In this document: positions 25,868-33,504 of the stretch, in pieces
How positions within the stretch are numbered: the stretch's first letter is position 1
Layout: each line of letters starts with the position of its first letter
Source of the DNA: Pseudomonadota bacterium
GTDB lineage: Bacteria > Pseudomonadota > Alphaproteobacteria > MPNO01 > UBA2964
Assembly: GCA_027624735.1 (NCBI GenBank)
Contig: JAQBTY010000004.1
Location: forward strand, 1 to 36,952
Direction: 5' to 3'
Length of the DNA: 36,952 nt
Notes under the pieces: model-generated
Database searches by the model: none
What the model was told of the DNA's origin: nothing
What the model saw: only the letters and a program-made list of their open reading frames with translations
Program-made: the position numbers and the translations under genes

Positions 25868-26452
25868 ATGAAGCATCAGATTTCACGCGAGGATTTAATC
25901 CCCCTGGATCAGTATGCGCGTGAGAGACGCGATCATGCCCGGCGCATCGCGGAGCTGAAAAAAAATCGGCGTGTATCCATTGGACCCGACGCGACGTTTT
26001 ATTTCGAGAGTTTCGAGACCATGTGGTTTCAAATCCACGAAATGCTCCATATCGAAAAGGGCGGCGAGGAACAGGTTGCCGGAGAGCTTGAGGCCTATAA
26101 CCCGCTGGTACCCAACGGTCGTGAACTGGTGGCGACCATGATGATTGAAATCCCCGATCCTGATCGTCGGGCGGCGGTGCTCGCCAGGTTAGGGGGCATC
26201 GAAGAAACGGCGACCCTGACCATCGATGGAGAGGCCATCGAGGGCGTTCCCGAAGAAGACGCGGACCGGACAAATGCCGCCGGCAAGGCCTCTTCCGTCC
26301 AGTTTATCCATTTCCCCTTCACCGACGCGCAGGTCGCCGCTTTCCATAGGCCCGGCACGGATGTCGTGCTGGCCCTGTCGCATACTGACTATCGTCATAT
26401 GGCGGGCCTGCCCGAGGATGTACGCGCGGCGCTTGCCGTCGATCTCGACTGA
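25868..26452 (+). CDS. DUF3501 family protein
   Basis: Protein of unknown function, 194 aa, recognised as DUF3501 by its sequence pattern and by its place after rubrerythrin and a CCG-domain Fe-S protein. The N-terminus ISREDLIPLDQYARERRDHARRIAELKKNRRVSIGP is followed by FESFETMWFQIHEMLHIEKGG and YNPLVPNGRELVATMMIEI. A C-terminal block carries VQFIHFPFTDAQVAAF. No signal peptide, membrane segment or cysteine motif is seen. Conserved His and Glu residues in the IHEMLHIE stretch could bind a metal, but that is conjecture. It starts 30 bp after the Fe-S gene with GAGGAATGACGAG upstream. Confidence 0.85.
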   Translation: MKHQISREDLIPLDQYARERRDHARRIAELKKNRRVSIGPDATFYFESFETMWFQIHEMLHIEKGGEEQVAGELEAYNPLVPNGRELVATMMIEIPDPDRRAAVLARLGGIEETATLTIDGEAIEGVPEEDADRTNAAGKASSVQFIHFPFTDAQVAAFHRPGTDVVLALSHTDYRHMAGLPEDVRAALAVDLD

Positions 26453-26468
26453 TCATCCGCACCCGTGC

Positions 26469-27026
26469 CTATTTCTTGCCTTCATTAGGATAGACACCCC
26501 AAAGGGCGGTGCGCTTGATCCAGCCCTGAATACCGTTGACCGTTACCTTGCACCAATCGCCGTGGCATTGTTTGAGCCGGCCGACAACCTTGCTGTCCAG
26601 CTTTGCAATCACCGGCGCCTCCGGTTCCGCTTCACGGCGCAATGGCGCGGATTCGGAACGCACAATAATCCAGCGATCCTTTCCCGACAGCATGGACCGA
26701 TGGACCCAGCCCGTCGTTCCTTTCCAGTCTTGCACTTTGCGCCAGCCCTTGAATTCGGCCAGGATTTCCACCGGCATGTTCTTGTAGATAAAGACCCAGT
26801 TGATCGGATATCGCACGCCAGGACCGGACCGGACATTGACCTGGTCCTTGCGCAGCGAAACAAAGCGCGGCAGGGGCAGGCCGGGTTTATTGGCCGACCA
26901 CGCGATTTCAGCGCCCATCGCGCAAAAGAAAACGATACCGCTGATTAAAACAATCCGTTTTTGCAGCCGGCGACGCGATGATTGGTTTATGCTTGTTTTT
27001 GGAAGAAGATGTGCCGCGTGTGTCAT
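26469..27026 (-). CDS. Exported bacterial SH3-domain protein
   Basis: 185-aa protein with an N-terminal signal or anchor segment (RIVLISGIVFFCAMGAEIAWSA, about residues 24-45) and two SH3b-like repeats. The first contains FVSLRKDQVNVRSGPGVRYPI and GTTGWVHRSMLSG. The second contains APVIAKLDSKVVGRLKQC and VNGIQGWIKRTALWGVYP. Such proteins (COG3807 type) are periplasmic and thought to contact peptidoglycan; no enzymatic residues are evident. It is divergently transcribed from the 2-hydroxyacid dehydrogenase gene across an 80-bp gap, an arrangement common in alphaproteobacteria. Confidence 0.88.
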   Translation of the reverse strand: MTHAAHLLPKTSINQSSRRRLQKRIVLISGIVFFCAMGAEIAWSANKPGLPLPRFVSLRKDQVNVRSGPGVRYPINWVFIYKNMPVEILAEFKGWRKVQDWKGTTGWVHRSMLSGKDRWIIVRSESAPLRREAEPEAPVIAKLDSKVVGRLKQCHGDWCKVTVNGIQGWIKRTALWGVYPNEGKK

Positions 27027-27106
27027 CTAGGCTCAATGTTTCTTTAAAGTACCAGCCATTATAGGCATAGTGCGGAAAAAGAGAATGAGAGAAGAACGAG
27101 AACAGA

Positions 27107-28090
27107 ATGAATAAGCCCGTCGTCGCGGTGACGCGCAAGCTGCCACCGGTTACCGAAACCCGCATGATGGAATTGTTCGAAGCGCGGCTCAATGAGAATG
27201 ACCGCCCGCTTGGCGCGGCGGATATTCTCGCCAAGTGCGATGGGGCGGACGTGCTGGTGCCGACGGTAACCGATGTGATCGATGCCGATTTGATTGCGGC
27301 GCTTCCTGACAGTATCCGCTTGATCGCCAATTTCGGCGTCGGGGTTAATCATATAGATCTGGCCGCCGCCGCGGCGCGCACGATCCAGGTGACAAACACC
27401 CCCGGTGTTCTGACCGAGGATACCGCCGATCTTACCATTGCGCTCTTGCTGTCGGTGCCGCGCCGGCTCGTCGAAGGCGCGCGTCTGGCTGCGACGGGCA
27501 AGTGGACGGGCTGGACGCCGACCTTCATGATGGGTCACCGGGTCACCGGAAAAAGGCTCGGAATCATTGGCATGGGACGCATCGGCCAGGCGGTCGCCCG
27601 GCGCGCCCGAGGTTTCGGCATCTCCATCCATTATCACAATCGCCGGCGGCTTCATCCCGAAATTGAGGAAGAACTGGAAGCGACCTATTGGGAAAGCCTC
27701 GATCAGATGCTGGCCCATATGGACCTGATTTCGGTGAATTGTCCTCAGACACCTGACACCTATCATCTGCTTAACGCCGAACGGCTGGACAAGCTGCAGC
27801 CCCATGCGGTGATCGTCAATACCGCGCGCGGCGGCATCATTGACGAGGCGGCGCTTGTGGAAAGGCTTGAGGCCGGGGCGATCGCGGGCGCGGGGCTGGA
27901 TGTCTACGAAAATGAACCGGCCATTCACCCGAAGCTTTTGGCGCTAGACAATGTCGTGCTGTCGCCTCATCTGGGGTCCGCCACCCATGAGGGGCGGATT
28001 GCCATGGGCGAAAAGGTGATCATCAATATCAAGACATTTTCCGATGGCCACGTGCCGCTGGATCGTGTGCTGGACGGCATCGACGTCTGA
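27107..28090 (+). CDS. D-isomer-specific 2-hydroxyacid dehydrogenase (glyoxylate/hydroxypyruvate reductase-like)
   Basis: NAD(P)H-dependent cytoplasmic oxidoreductase of the GyaR/GhrB class, reducing glyoxylate or hydroxypyruvate to glycolate or D-glycerate. The Rossmann motif is GIIGMGRIGQAVARRARGFG, and the catalytic Arg, Glu and His are in NTARGGIID, DVYENEP and LSPHLGSATHEGR. The 327-aa length fits. The residues after the dinucleotide motif include HNRRRLHP, which suggests NADPH use because Arg follows the second beta strand. Exact substrate is not determinable. Confidence 0.92.
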   Translation: MNKPVVAVTRKLPPVTETRMMELFEARLNENDRPLGAADILAKCDGADVLVPTVTDVIDADLIAALPDSIRLIANFGVGVNHIDLAAAAARTIQVTNTPGVLTEDTADLTIALLLSVPRRLVEGARLAATGKWTGWTPTFMMGHRVTGKRLGIIGMGRIGQAVARRARGFGISIHYHNRRRLHPEIEEELEATYWESLDQMLAHMDLISVNCPQTPDTYHLLNAERLDKLQPHAVIVNTARGGIIDEAALVERLEAGAIAGAGLDVYENEPAIHPKLLALDNVVLSPHLGSATHEGRIAMGEKVIINIKTFSDGHVPLDRVLDGIDV

Positions 28091-28096
28091 ACGGCA

Positions 28097-28111
28097 GCGG
28101 CCCCGGGCCGC
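28097..28111. terminator. GC-rich hairpin between convergent genes
   Basis: GCGGCC and GGCCGC arms around CCG lie in the short gap between the plus-strand dehydrogenase stop and the minus-strand diiron-protein stop. It could act in both directions, but there is no T-tract on the plus strand. Confidence 0.35.
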
Positions 28112-28798
28112 CTATTGCAGCGAATACCCCATTTCGTAGTGCAGGAAGATGCCGTCGAAATGCAGCCAGCGCATCTTGGCGCTTTCGCGCGCGAAGTGGA
28201 TGCACATTTCTTTCTGCTCGCTCGATTTGCAGTGCTTGACCAGCAGATCGAACGCGCGCCCGCCATGCTCGATATCGACCTCGGAATGCAGCCAGAAATG
28301 TTCGATATCGTCTTCCTTGAATTTATAGATTTCGCGCAGTGCGGGCAGCATTTTCGAATAGAGCATGGGGGATTGGGATTCGGTGCCGATACGTAGCGCG
28401 GCCATGCCGCAGTACCACGGGTTATCACGCGCTATATCGATCAGAAACCGGACCCATGACCTGGTCGTCGGCAGCCCTTCACCCTGGATGATTTTTGCCA
28501 GATTACCACCATTCGCCTTGGCGAATTTCAGCATAATCTCATAATGGGAATGATCGGGATCGGTCTCCTCGTGGAAGTTATCCAACTCGGCATGGATCAC
28601 ATCGTCCGGTGCATCCTTGCATATATAGAAGGTGGGCGCGTTCATCTTGCTGACCCAGTGATACTGTTCGGCCGCCCAGCCCATCATGCAGCGATTGCTC
28701 AGCTCGCCCTTGGCCCACTTTTCGGTCATCGGGTGGTTGGCACAGTGGCGCTCGAGAACCGCGTCCTCCAATTGTTTGTGAAAACTGCGTGCGGCCAT
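28112..28798 (-). CDS. Heme-oxygenase-like diiron protein (CADD/PqqC-like)
   Basis: 228-aa protein with the helical TenA/PqqC/heme-oxygenase fold. Six candidate metal ligands are spaced as in the chlamydial CADD oxygenase: Glu78 and His85 (HEETDPDHSHYE), Glu140 (RIGTESQSP), and His171, Asp175 and His178 (HSEVDIEH). Lys149 (YSKM) falls where a functional Lys lies in CADD. The CADD precursor Tyr has no clear counterpart near residue 24. This supports an iron (or Fe/Mn) oxygenase rather than a thiaminase or a cofactor-free PqqC. Possible roles are p-aminobenzoate formation or another O2-dependent cleavage. It stands alone, convergent with the dehydrogenase gene. Confidence 0.82.
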   Translation of the reverse strand: MAARSFHKQLEDAVLERHCANHPMTEKWAKGELSNRCMMGWAAEQYHWVSKMNAPTFYICKDAPDDVIHAELDNFHEETDPDHSHYEIMLKFAKANGGNLAKIIQGEGLPTTRSWVRFLIDIARDNPWYCGMAALRIGTESQSPMLYSKMLPALREIYKFKEDDIEHFWLHSEVDIEHGGRAFDLLVKHCKSSEQKEMCIHFARESAKMRWLHFDGIFLHYEMGYSLQ

Positions 28799-28891
28799 AA
28801 TCGTTTCCCTGTTTTTCCCCGCGCGATGTTAACCGCCGGGCTGATTTCAGGCAAAACAGTAGGGGGGAGCCCCGTCGGTCGTCAAGTCAGC

Positions 28892-29338
28892 TCAGATAAA
28901 GACAATGCGTCCGTTGTCGTTTTCCGCTTCCGCCAGGAACGAAACCATACCGCCTACAGTGACGGTCACGTCGGTACGGAAATCGTTCGACGAAAGCCCC
29001 TCGGCTACCAGCCCCATTTCGCAGACGCGCATGGTTACGTCTAATTCGGTGCAGGCCTGTATCAACTCCTCCAGCGTGGCTACGCCCGCTCTGGCATGGG
29101 CGGCCTCGCGATCGACCGCGCTCTCGCCGTTATCGGCCGGAGCCAGGGCGGCCCATCCCGGTGCTGAATCGGCGCGCCGTGCAAGCAGGGCCCTGATGCC
29201 GCCCATGGTGAAAAACATGGTGACGGGCCGATTGGTTGCCGCCGCCGCGCTGGCCATGACGAAGGCGTAGTGCACGCGGTCGTAATTACCGGAAAAGACG
29301 ATCAGCGATAGCCGGTCGCGGCCGGTCGAGCTTGTCAC
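28892..29338 (-). CDS. DsrE-family sulfur-relay-like protein
   Basis: Small protein of the DsrE/DsrF fold, a family that carries or relays sulfane sulfur on cysteine. LSLIVFSGNYDRVHYAFVMASAAAA and VTMFFTMGGIRALL give the Rossmann-like core. Cys96 (LIQACTELDV) and Cys106 (MRVCEMGL) are candidate sulfur carriers, and the latter is in the usual DsrE position. I chose GTG 29338 (148 aa), which overlaps the upstream stop codon by four bases (GTGA), over the track start at 29386. Tight coupling to the ThiF/MoeB-type gene suggests a joint role in sulfur transfer. Confidence 0.85.
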   Translation of the reverse strand: MTSSTGRDRLSLIVFSGNYDRVHYAFVMASAAAATNRPVTMFFTMGGIRALLARRADSAPGWAALAPADNGESAVDREAAHARAGVATLEELIQACTELDVTMRVCEMGLVAEGLSSNDFRTDVTVTVGGMVSFLAEAENDNGRIVFI

Positions 29339-30132
29339 GCCGGTTCCTTCGCCGAAAGATCGGTGATCGACGGCTGATCGCCGCACAGCTGGCAGCTCGC
29401 GTCACGCCGCAGGCGAATTTTGCGAAAGGTAGCATCCAGCGCGTCATAGAGTAGGAGATACCCTGCGAGGCTCTCGCCGATACCCATCACTTCCTTCAGG
29501 ACTTCCGTTGCCTGCAGGGACCCTACCGTGCCGGCCAGCGCGCCCAGCACGCCGCCTTCCGAACAGCTTGGGATCATGCCGGGTGGCGGGGGTTCGCGGT
29601 AAAGGCAGCGGTAGCAGGGATAATCCGGCCCCAAATGAGATTTGAAGGTCGAAATTTGCCCTTCAAACCGCAATATGGCGCCCGATACCAGTGTTTTACC
29701 CGCCAGGTGGCAGGCGTCGGTCAGCAGAAACCTGGTGTCGAAATTATCCGACCCGTCGGCAATCACATCATAGTCACCGATCAGCCGCATGACGTTTCGG
29801 GCTGTGAGACGTTCTTCATGGGGGATCAGCCGAACTTCAGGATTGACCTCATGGATTGCGGCTTCGGCGCTTTTGACTTTGGGCTCGCCGATACGGCTTG
29901 TTGCGTGGATCACCTGCCGTTGCAAATTGGACAGGTCGACGACATCGTCATCCACAACGCCCAGCGTGCCGATACCGGCGGCGGCGAGATAGAGCAGCAA
30001 GGGCGCGCCCAATCCACCCGCGCCGACGACAAGCACCTTACCGTTGATGATTTTTTCCTGACCGATACCGCCTACTTCCGGCAGGACGATATGGCGGGCA
30101 TAGCGCTGCAGTTGTGCGTCGGTGAAATCCAT
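29335..30132 (-). CDS. moeB: ThiF/MoeB/HesA-family adenylyltransferase
   Basis: E1-like enzyme that adenylates the C-terminal Gly-Gly of a small sulfur-carrier protein (MoaD or ThiS) for molybdopterin or thiazole synthesis. The nucleotide-binding loop is VVGAGGLGAPLLLYLAAAG, with DDDVVDLSNLQRQVIH and the Asp of ADGSDNFDTR. Two zinc-binding CxxC pairs are present, CYRC and CQLC. The 265-aa length lacks the rhodanese domain of longer forms. MoeB and ThiF cannot be separated with certainty from sequence alone. It lies 18 bp after dut and overlaps the dsrE-like gene by four bases. Confidence 0.9.
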   Translation of the reverse strand: MDFTDAQLQRYARHIVLPEVGGIGQEKIINGKVLVVGAGGLGAPLLLYLAAAGIGTLGVVDDDVVDLSNLQRQVIHATSRIGEPKVKSAEAAIHEVNPEVRLIPHEERLTARNVMRLIGDYDVIADGSDNFDTRFLLTDACHLAGKTLVSGAILRFEGQISTFKSHLGPDYPCYRCLYREPPPPGMIPSCSEGGVLGALAGTVGSLQATEVLKEVMGIGESLAGYLLLYDALDATFRKIRLRRDASCQLCGDQPSITDLSAKEPA

Positions 30133-30150
30133 GACGGTACCCGTCCGCGG

Positions 30151-30606
30151 TCAGGCGGTGCCGGTCGACCCGAAACCGCCGGCGCCCCGCGTCGTTTCCG
30201 GCAGTTCGTCCACCTGTTCCATTGTCGCCTGAACGACCGGCGCTATCACCATCTGGGCGATGCGCATGCCGCGGGTCACGGTGAAGGGCTCGTTGCCGAG
30301 ATTGACGAGGATGACTTTCACCTCGCCCCGGTAATCGGCATCCACCGTCCCCGGCGTATTCAGCACGGTTATACCGTTGCGCGCGGCCAGCCCCGACCGA
30401 GGACGTATCTGGGCCTCGAAGCCGTCGGGTAACGCAATCGCCAGACCGGTTGCGATTAGATCCCGCGCGCCGGGCTGCAGGACTATATCCGCGGTCACTG
30501 CGGCGGGCAGATCCATGCCGGCCGCCGAAGCGCTCTCATAGGATGGCAGCGGCAGATCCTCATTGTGCGGCAGTCGTTTAACGGAAACCCGAATGGCGGT
30601 TGTCAT
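30151..30606 (-). CDS. dut: Deoxyuridine 5'-triphosphate nucleotidohydrolase (dUTPase)
   Basis: Trimeric dUTPase that hydrolyses dUTP to dUMP and diphosphate, keeping uracil out of DNA and supplying thymidylate synthesis. All five family motifs are present in order: [42 protein letters not shown] and [10 protein letters not shown]. The 151-aa length is normal. It lies 27 bp downstream of coaBC, a classic coaBC-dut pairing. Confidence 0.97.
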   Translation of the reverse strand: MTTAIRVSVKRLPHNEDLPLPSYESASAAGMDLPAAVTADIVLQPGARDLIATGLAIALPDGFEAQIRPRSGLAARNGITVLNTPGTVDADYRGEVKVILVNLGNEPFTVTRGMRIAQMVIAPVVQATMEQVDELPETTRGAGGFGSTGTA

Positions 30607-30633
30607 AAATGAAATATCCTATTGACCGGTTTG

Positions 30634-31827
30634 TCAGCCAATCGCATCGGCGATCAGCGACGCGAGTTGATCGGCAACCGCCTGTTTCGACATGCGCGGC
30701 CAGCTTTCCACCCTGTCAGCGGTTATCAGATGAACGCTGTTGTCACTGCCGCCGAAGGTTTGCGTGCCCGGCGCCACATCATTCGCGACGATCCAGTCGC
30801 ACCCCTTCGCCAGCAATTTAGGTTTTGCCTTGGCGATGACGTCGCCGGTTTCGGCGGCGAAACCGATAACCAGCCGGGGCCGCCCATTGCCCGCCGTGGC
30901 CAAGGTTTTCAGGATATCCGGATTTTCCGTCAGGGAAAGTTTCGGCGGCGCTCCGTTTTTCTTGATTTTCTGCCCTCCCGCGGATTCCGGGCGCCAGTCC
31001 GATACCGCCGCCGCGCACACTGCGACGTCGGCTGGCAGGGCGGTCTGACAGGCCTCCAGCATCTGTTGGGCAGTTTCCACACGGATAACGGCGACACCCG
31101 GTGGATCTGTCTCTTGAGTTGGGCCGGTGATCAGAATGGTTTCGGCCCCCATTCGCGCCAGGGCGGCGGCGATCGCGTGTCCCTGCTTGCCTGACGAGCG
31201 GTTGGCGATATAGCGCACCGGGTCGATCGGTTCATGCGTCGGTCCGCTGGTAACCAGCGCCCGCTGACCCGCCAGTCGCCCCTGATCGGCGAAACTGCGC
31301 TCGATGGCGGCCACAATATCCGCCGGCTCGACCATGCGCCCTTCGCCATATTCGCCACAGGCCATGTCGCCTGAATCAGGCCCAAGGACAGTGACATTGC
31401 GGGAACGCAGGACCGCCATATTGGCGCGTGTCGCCTCATGCTCCCACATGCGGACGTTCATCGACGGCGCCACCATGACCGGCTTGTCGGTCGCGAGCAA
31501 CGCCGTGGTCGCCAGATCGTCGGCGATCCCCTGCGCCATCCGCGCCAGTATGTTGGCGGTTGCCGGTACGACGACCAGCAAATCGGCATCGCGCGACAGT
31601 TGGATATGGCCCATGTCATGTTCGTCGGTGAGCGAGAACAGATCGCCATAGACCTTGTCGCCAGACAGCGCGGCAACTGACAGAGGGGTGACGAACTCGG
31701 TCGCCGATCTGGTCAGGATACAGCGTACCGCTGCGCCATGGGTGCGTAACTGGCGGATCAGATCAAGGCATTTATAGGCGGCGATCCCACCTGAAATAAT
31801 CAATAGAATGCGTCTGCCATCGAGCAT
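30634..31827 (-). CDS. coaBC: Bifunctional phosphopantothenoylcysteine decarboxylase / phosphopantothenate-cysteine ligase
   Basis: Carries out two successive steps of coenzyme A synthesis. The N-terminal FMN-dependent decarboxylase (CoaC) shows ISGGIAAYKCLDLIRQL, the catalytic His in MGHIQLSRDADLLVVVPATAN, PSMNVRMWEH, and the active-site Cys in DMACGEYGEGRM. The C-terminal ligase (CoaB) has VTSGPTHEPIDPVRYIANRSSGKQG and VIGFAAETGD. The length is 397 aa. Reading the minus strand, AAGGAC lies about ten bases before the ATG, and a consensus DnaA box is just upstream. Confidence 0.96.
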   Translation of the reverse strand: MLDGRRILLIISGGIAAYKCLDLIRQLRTHGAAVRCILTRSATEFVTPLSVAALSGDKVYGDLFSLTDEHDMGHIQLSRDADLLVVVPATANILARMAQGIADDLATTALLATDKPVMVAPSMNVRMWEHEATRANMAVLRSRNVTVLGPDSGDMACGEYGEGRMVEPADIVAAIERSFADQGRLAGQRALVTSGPTHEPIDPVRYIANRSSGKQGHAIAAALARMGAETILITGPTQETDPPGVAVIRVETAQQMLEACQTALPADVAVCAAAVSDWRPESAGGQKIKKNGAPPKLSLTENPDILKTLATAGNGRPRLVIGFAAETGDVIAKAKPKLLAKGCDWIVANDVAPGTQTFGGSDNSVHLITADRVESWPRMSKQAVADQLASLIADAIG

Positions 31828-31945
31828 GCGCCTGGGTCCTTATAAAATCCCTGTGGATAACCTAGTGGCAACAAGGCATTTGGGCAAGAAATCGCTGAAC
31901 TACACTAAATTTCAAACGTTAAAACAATACGTTAGATTCTATCCA
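31828..31945. promoter_or_regulatory. AT-rich upstream region of coaBC with a consensus DnaA box
   Basis: This 118-bp gap between ubiB and coaBC contains TGTGGATAA (31852-31860), the exact complement of the DnaA box TTATCCACA. A poorer copy, CTATCCACT, lies at 31938-31946, and there is a GATTC (GANTC methylation-type) site. Read on the minus strand, the box lies about 25 bp before the coaBC start, so it could affect that promoter. There are too few boxes to call a replication origin. Confidence 0.4.
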
Positions 31946-33499
31946 CTAGAAGGCCGCAATCACGCCGGCCACGACAATGGCTGCCCCGGCCCAGTAGGGC
32001 CATTTGGATTTGCCGCGTTCGCCGCCGGTCATGGCGCTGAGCGTCTCGGGATGCAACTTCAGGCCATCGCGCGCCAGTGTCGACACCGATTCGCCCATAT
32101 CGGCAATCATCGCGGGAAGCCTTTCCAACAGCCGGCCCGCTTCGCCCATGGCCTCGGCCGCACGGCCTTCCGGCGTCATAGCCTCCTCCATCCAGCTTTC
32201 GATAAGCGGCCGCGCCAATTCCCACATATTGGTTTCGGGGTAGAGCCTGCGCCCCACCCCTTCGGCGACCAGCATGGTTTTTTGCAGCAACAATAGCTGC
32301 GGCTGTGCTTCCATCTGGAACCGGTCGGTGATCTGAAACAGCTGCGCCAGCAGCCGGGCAAGGGATATATCCTTTAGCGGCAGGCCCATGATTGGCTCGG
32401 CGATGGCGCGAGCGGCCTGGGCGAAGGCTTCCGGCGACTGATCGGCGGGCACGTAGCCGGCGCGGAAATGGGCGGCGGAAACGCGCGCATAATCGGCGGT
32501 CAGGAAACCGATCAGCATTTCGGCCAGATAGTGGCGGGTGCGCCTGTCCACGCGGCCCATGATGCCGAAATCGATGGCCTGTATCGCCCCGTCGTCGGCG
32601 ATCAGCAGATTTCCCGGATGCAGATCGGCATGGAAAAAGCCGTCTCTGAAGACCTGCAGAAAAAAGGCCCGCGCCATGTTGGCGACCAGCTTTTCCGCAT
32701 CGTGGCCTGCGTCCCGCAGAATGGCGACCTCATCAGCTGGCACGCCGGCAATACGCTCAAGGGTCAGGACCCGCCGGCCGGTGCGCGCCCAGTCCATTTC
32801 CGGAACCCGGAATAGCAGGTCACCGACGAAATTCGTTCGCAGCTCGTCGCCGGCCGCGGCTTCCAGCCTGAGGTCCATTTCCATGGCGACGGTGTCGGCC
32901 AGGGTCTCAATGATGTCGACCGGCCGCAGGCGCCGGATTGGTGCGATATGTTTTTGTGCCTGCTCGGCGAGCCAGCGCAACAGCTCAAGATCGTTGGCAA
33001 AGGCCTGCTCGATCCCGGGCCGCAAAATCTTGACCGCGACCTCGGCTCCTTCAGTTGTGGTGGCAAAATGCACCTGGGCGATGGACGCAGCCGCAATCGG
33101 CTTTTCATCGAAATCGGTGAACAGGTCGCCGATAGGCCGGCCAAATTCCTGCTCAATGGCGGCGACGGCCTCGGCGCCGGGAAAGGGCGGCAGGCGGTCC
33201 TGCAGCGCGGAAAGATCGTCGGCCAGTTCTTCACCGATCAGATCGGACCTGACCGAGAGGCCCTGACCGAGTTTTATGAAGCTTGGTCCCATGGCCTGCA
33301 GGGCGGCGGCCAGCCGCTGGCCGGGCCGGAGCGCGATCAAATCCAGCGGCCGTTTCGCGCCCAGCGCCAGGATCCATCGGGCAACGCCGATCAGAAACGG
33401 TGAAAATCCGGCGATCTCTAACGGGAACAGGGCGTCGTGCCGGGCCAGTGTGCGCCCCATGGACCACAGCCGTCCAATATTGCGAAGCGTCCGGAACAT
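31946..33499 (-). CDS. ubiB: Ubiquinone biosynthesis protein UbiB (ABC1/ADCK-family atypical kinase)
   Basis: Membrane-associated ATPase/kinase-like protein needed for ubiquinone synthesis, probably helping extract lipid intermediates. The ABC1-family KxGQ motif is GPSFIKLGQGLSVRSDL. The Ala-rich nucleotide loop AAASIAQVHFA, the HADLHPGNLL catalytic segment and the IDFGIMGRV metal-binding motif follow. The C-terminus ends in a hydrophobic membrane helix (WPYWAGAAIVVAGVIAAF). The 517-aa length is normal. It starts five bases after the ubiE stop, so the two are co-transcribed. Confidence 0.95.
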   Translation of the reverse strand: MFRTLRNIGRLWSMGRTLARHDALFPLEIAGFSPFLIGVARWILALGAKRPLDLIALRPGQRLAAALQAMGPSFIKLGQGLSVRSDLIGEELADDLSALQDRLPPFPGAEAVAAIEQEFGRPIGDLFTDFDEKPIAAASIAQVHFATTTEGAEVAVKILRPGIEQAFANDLELLRWLAEQAQKHIAPIRRLRPVDIIETLADTVAMEMDLRLEAAAGDELRTNFVGDLLFRVPEMDWARTGRRVLTLERIAGVPADEVAILRDAGHDAEKLVANMARAFFLQVFRDGFFHADLHPGNLLIADDGAIQAIDFGIMGRVDRRTRHYLAEMLIGFLTADYARVSAAHFRAGYVPADQSPEAFAQAARAIAEPIMGLPLKDISLARLLAQLFQITDRFQMEAQPQLLLLQKTMLVAEGVGRRLYPETNMWELARPLIESWMEEAMTPEGRAAEAMGEAGRLLERLPAMIADMGESVSTLARDGLKLHPETLSAMTGGERGKSKWPYWAGAAIVVAGVIAAF

Positions 33500-33504
33500 G
33501 GGCC

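Noticed and set aside
24455-25876. 473-aa minus-strand ORF across the Fe-S protein gene
   Set aside because: It is antisense to a gene with intact Fe-S and CCG motifs, has a His/Arg-rich composition typical of reverse-frame shadows, and shows no family features.
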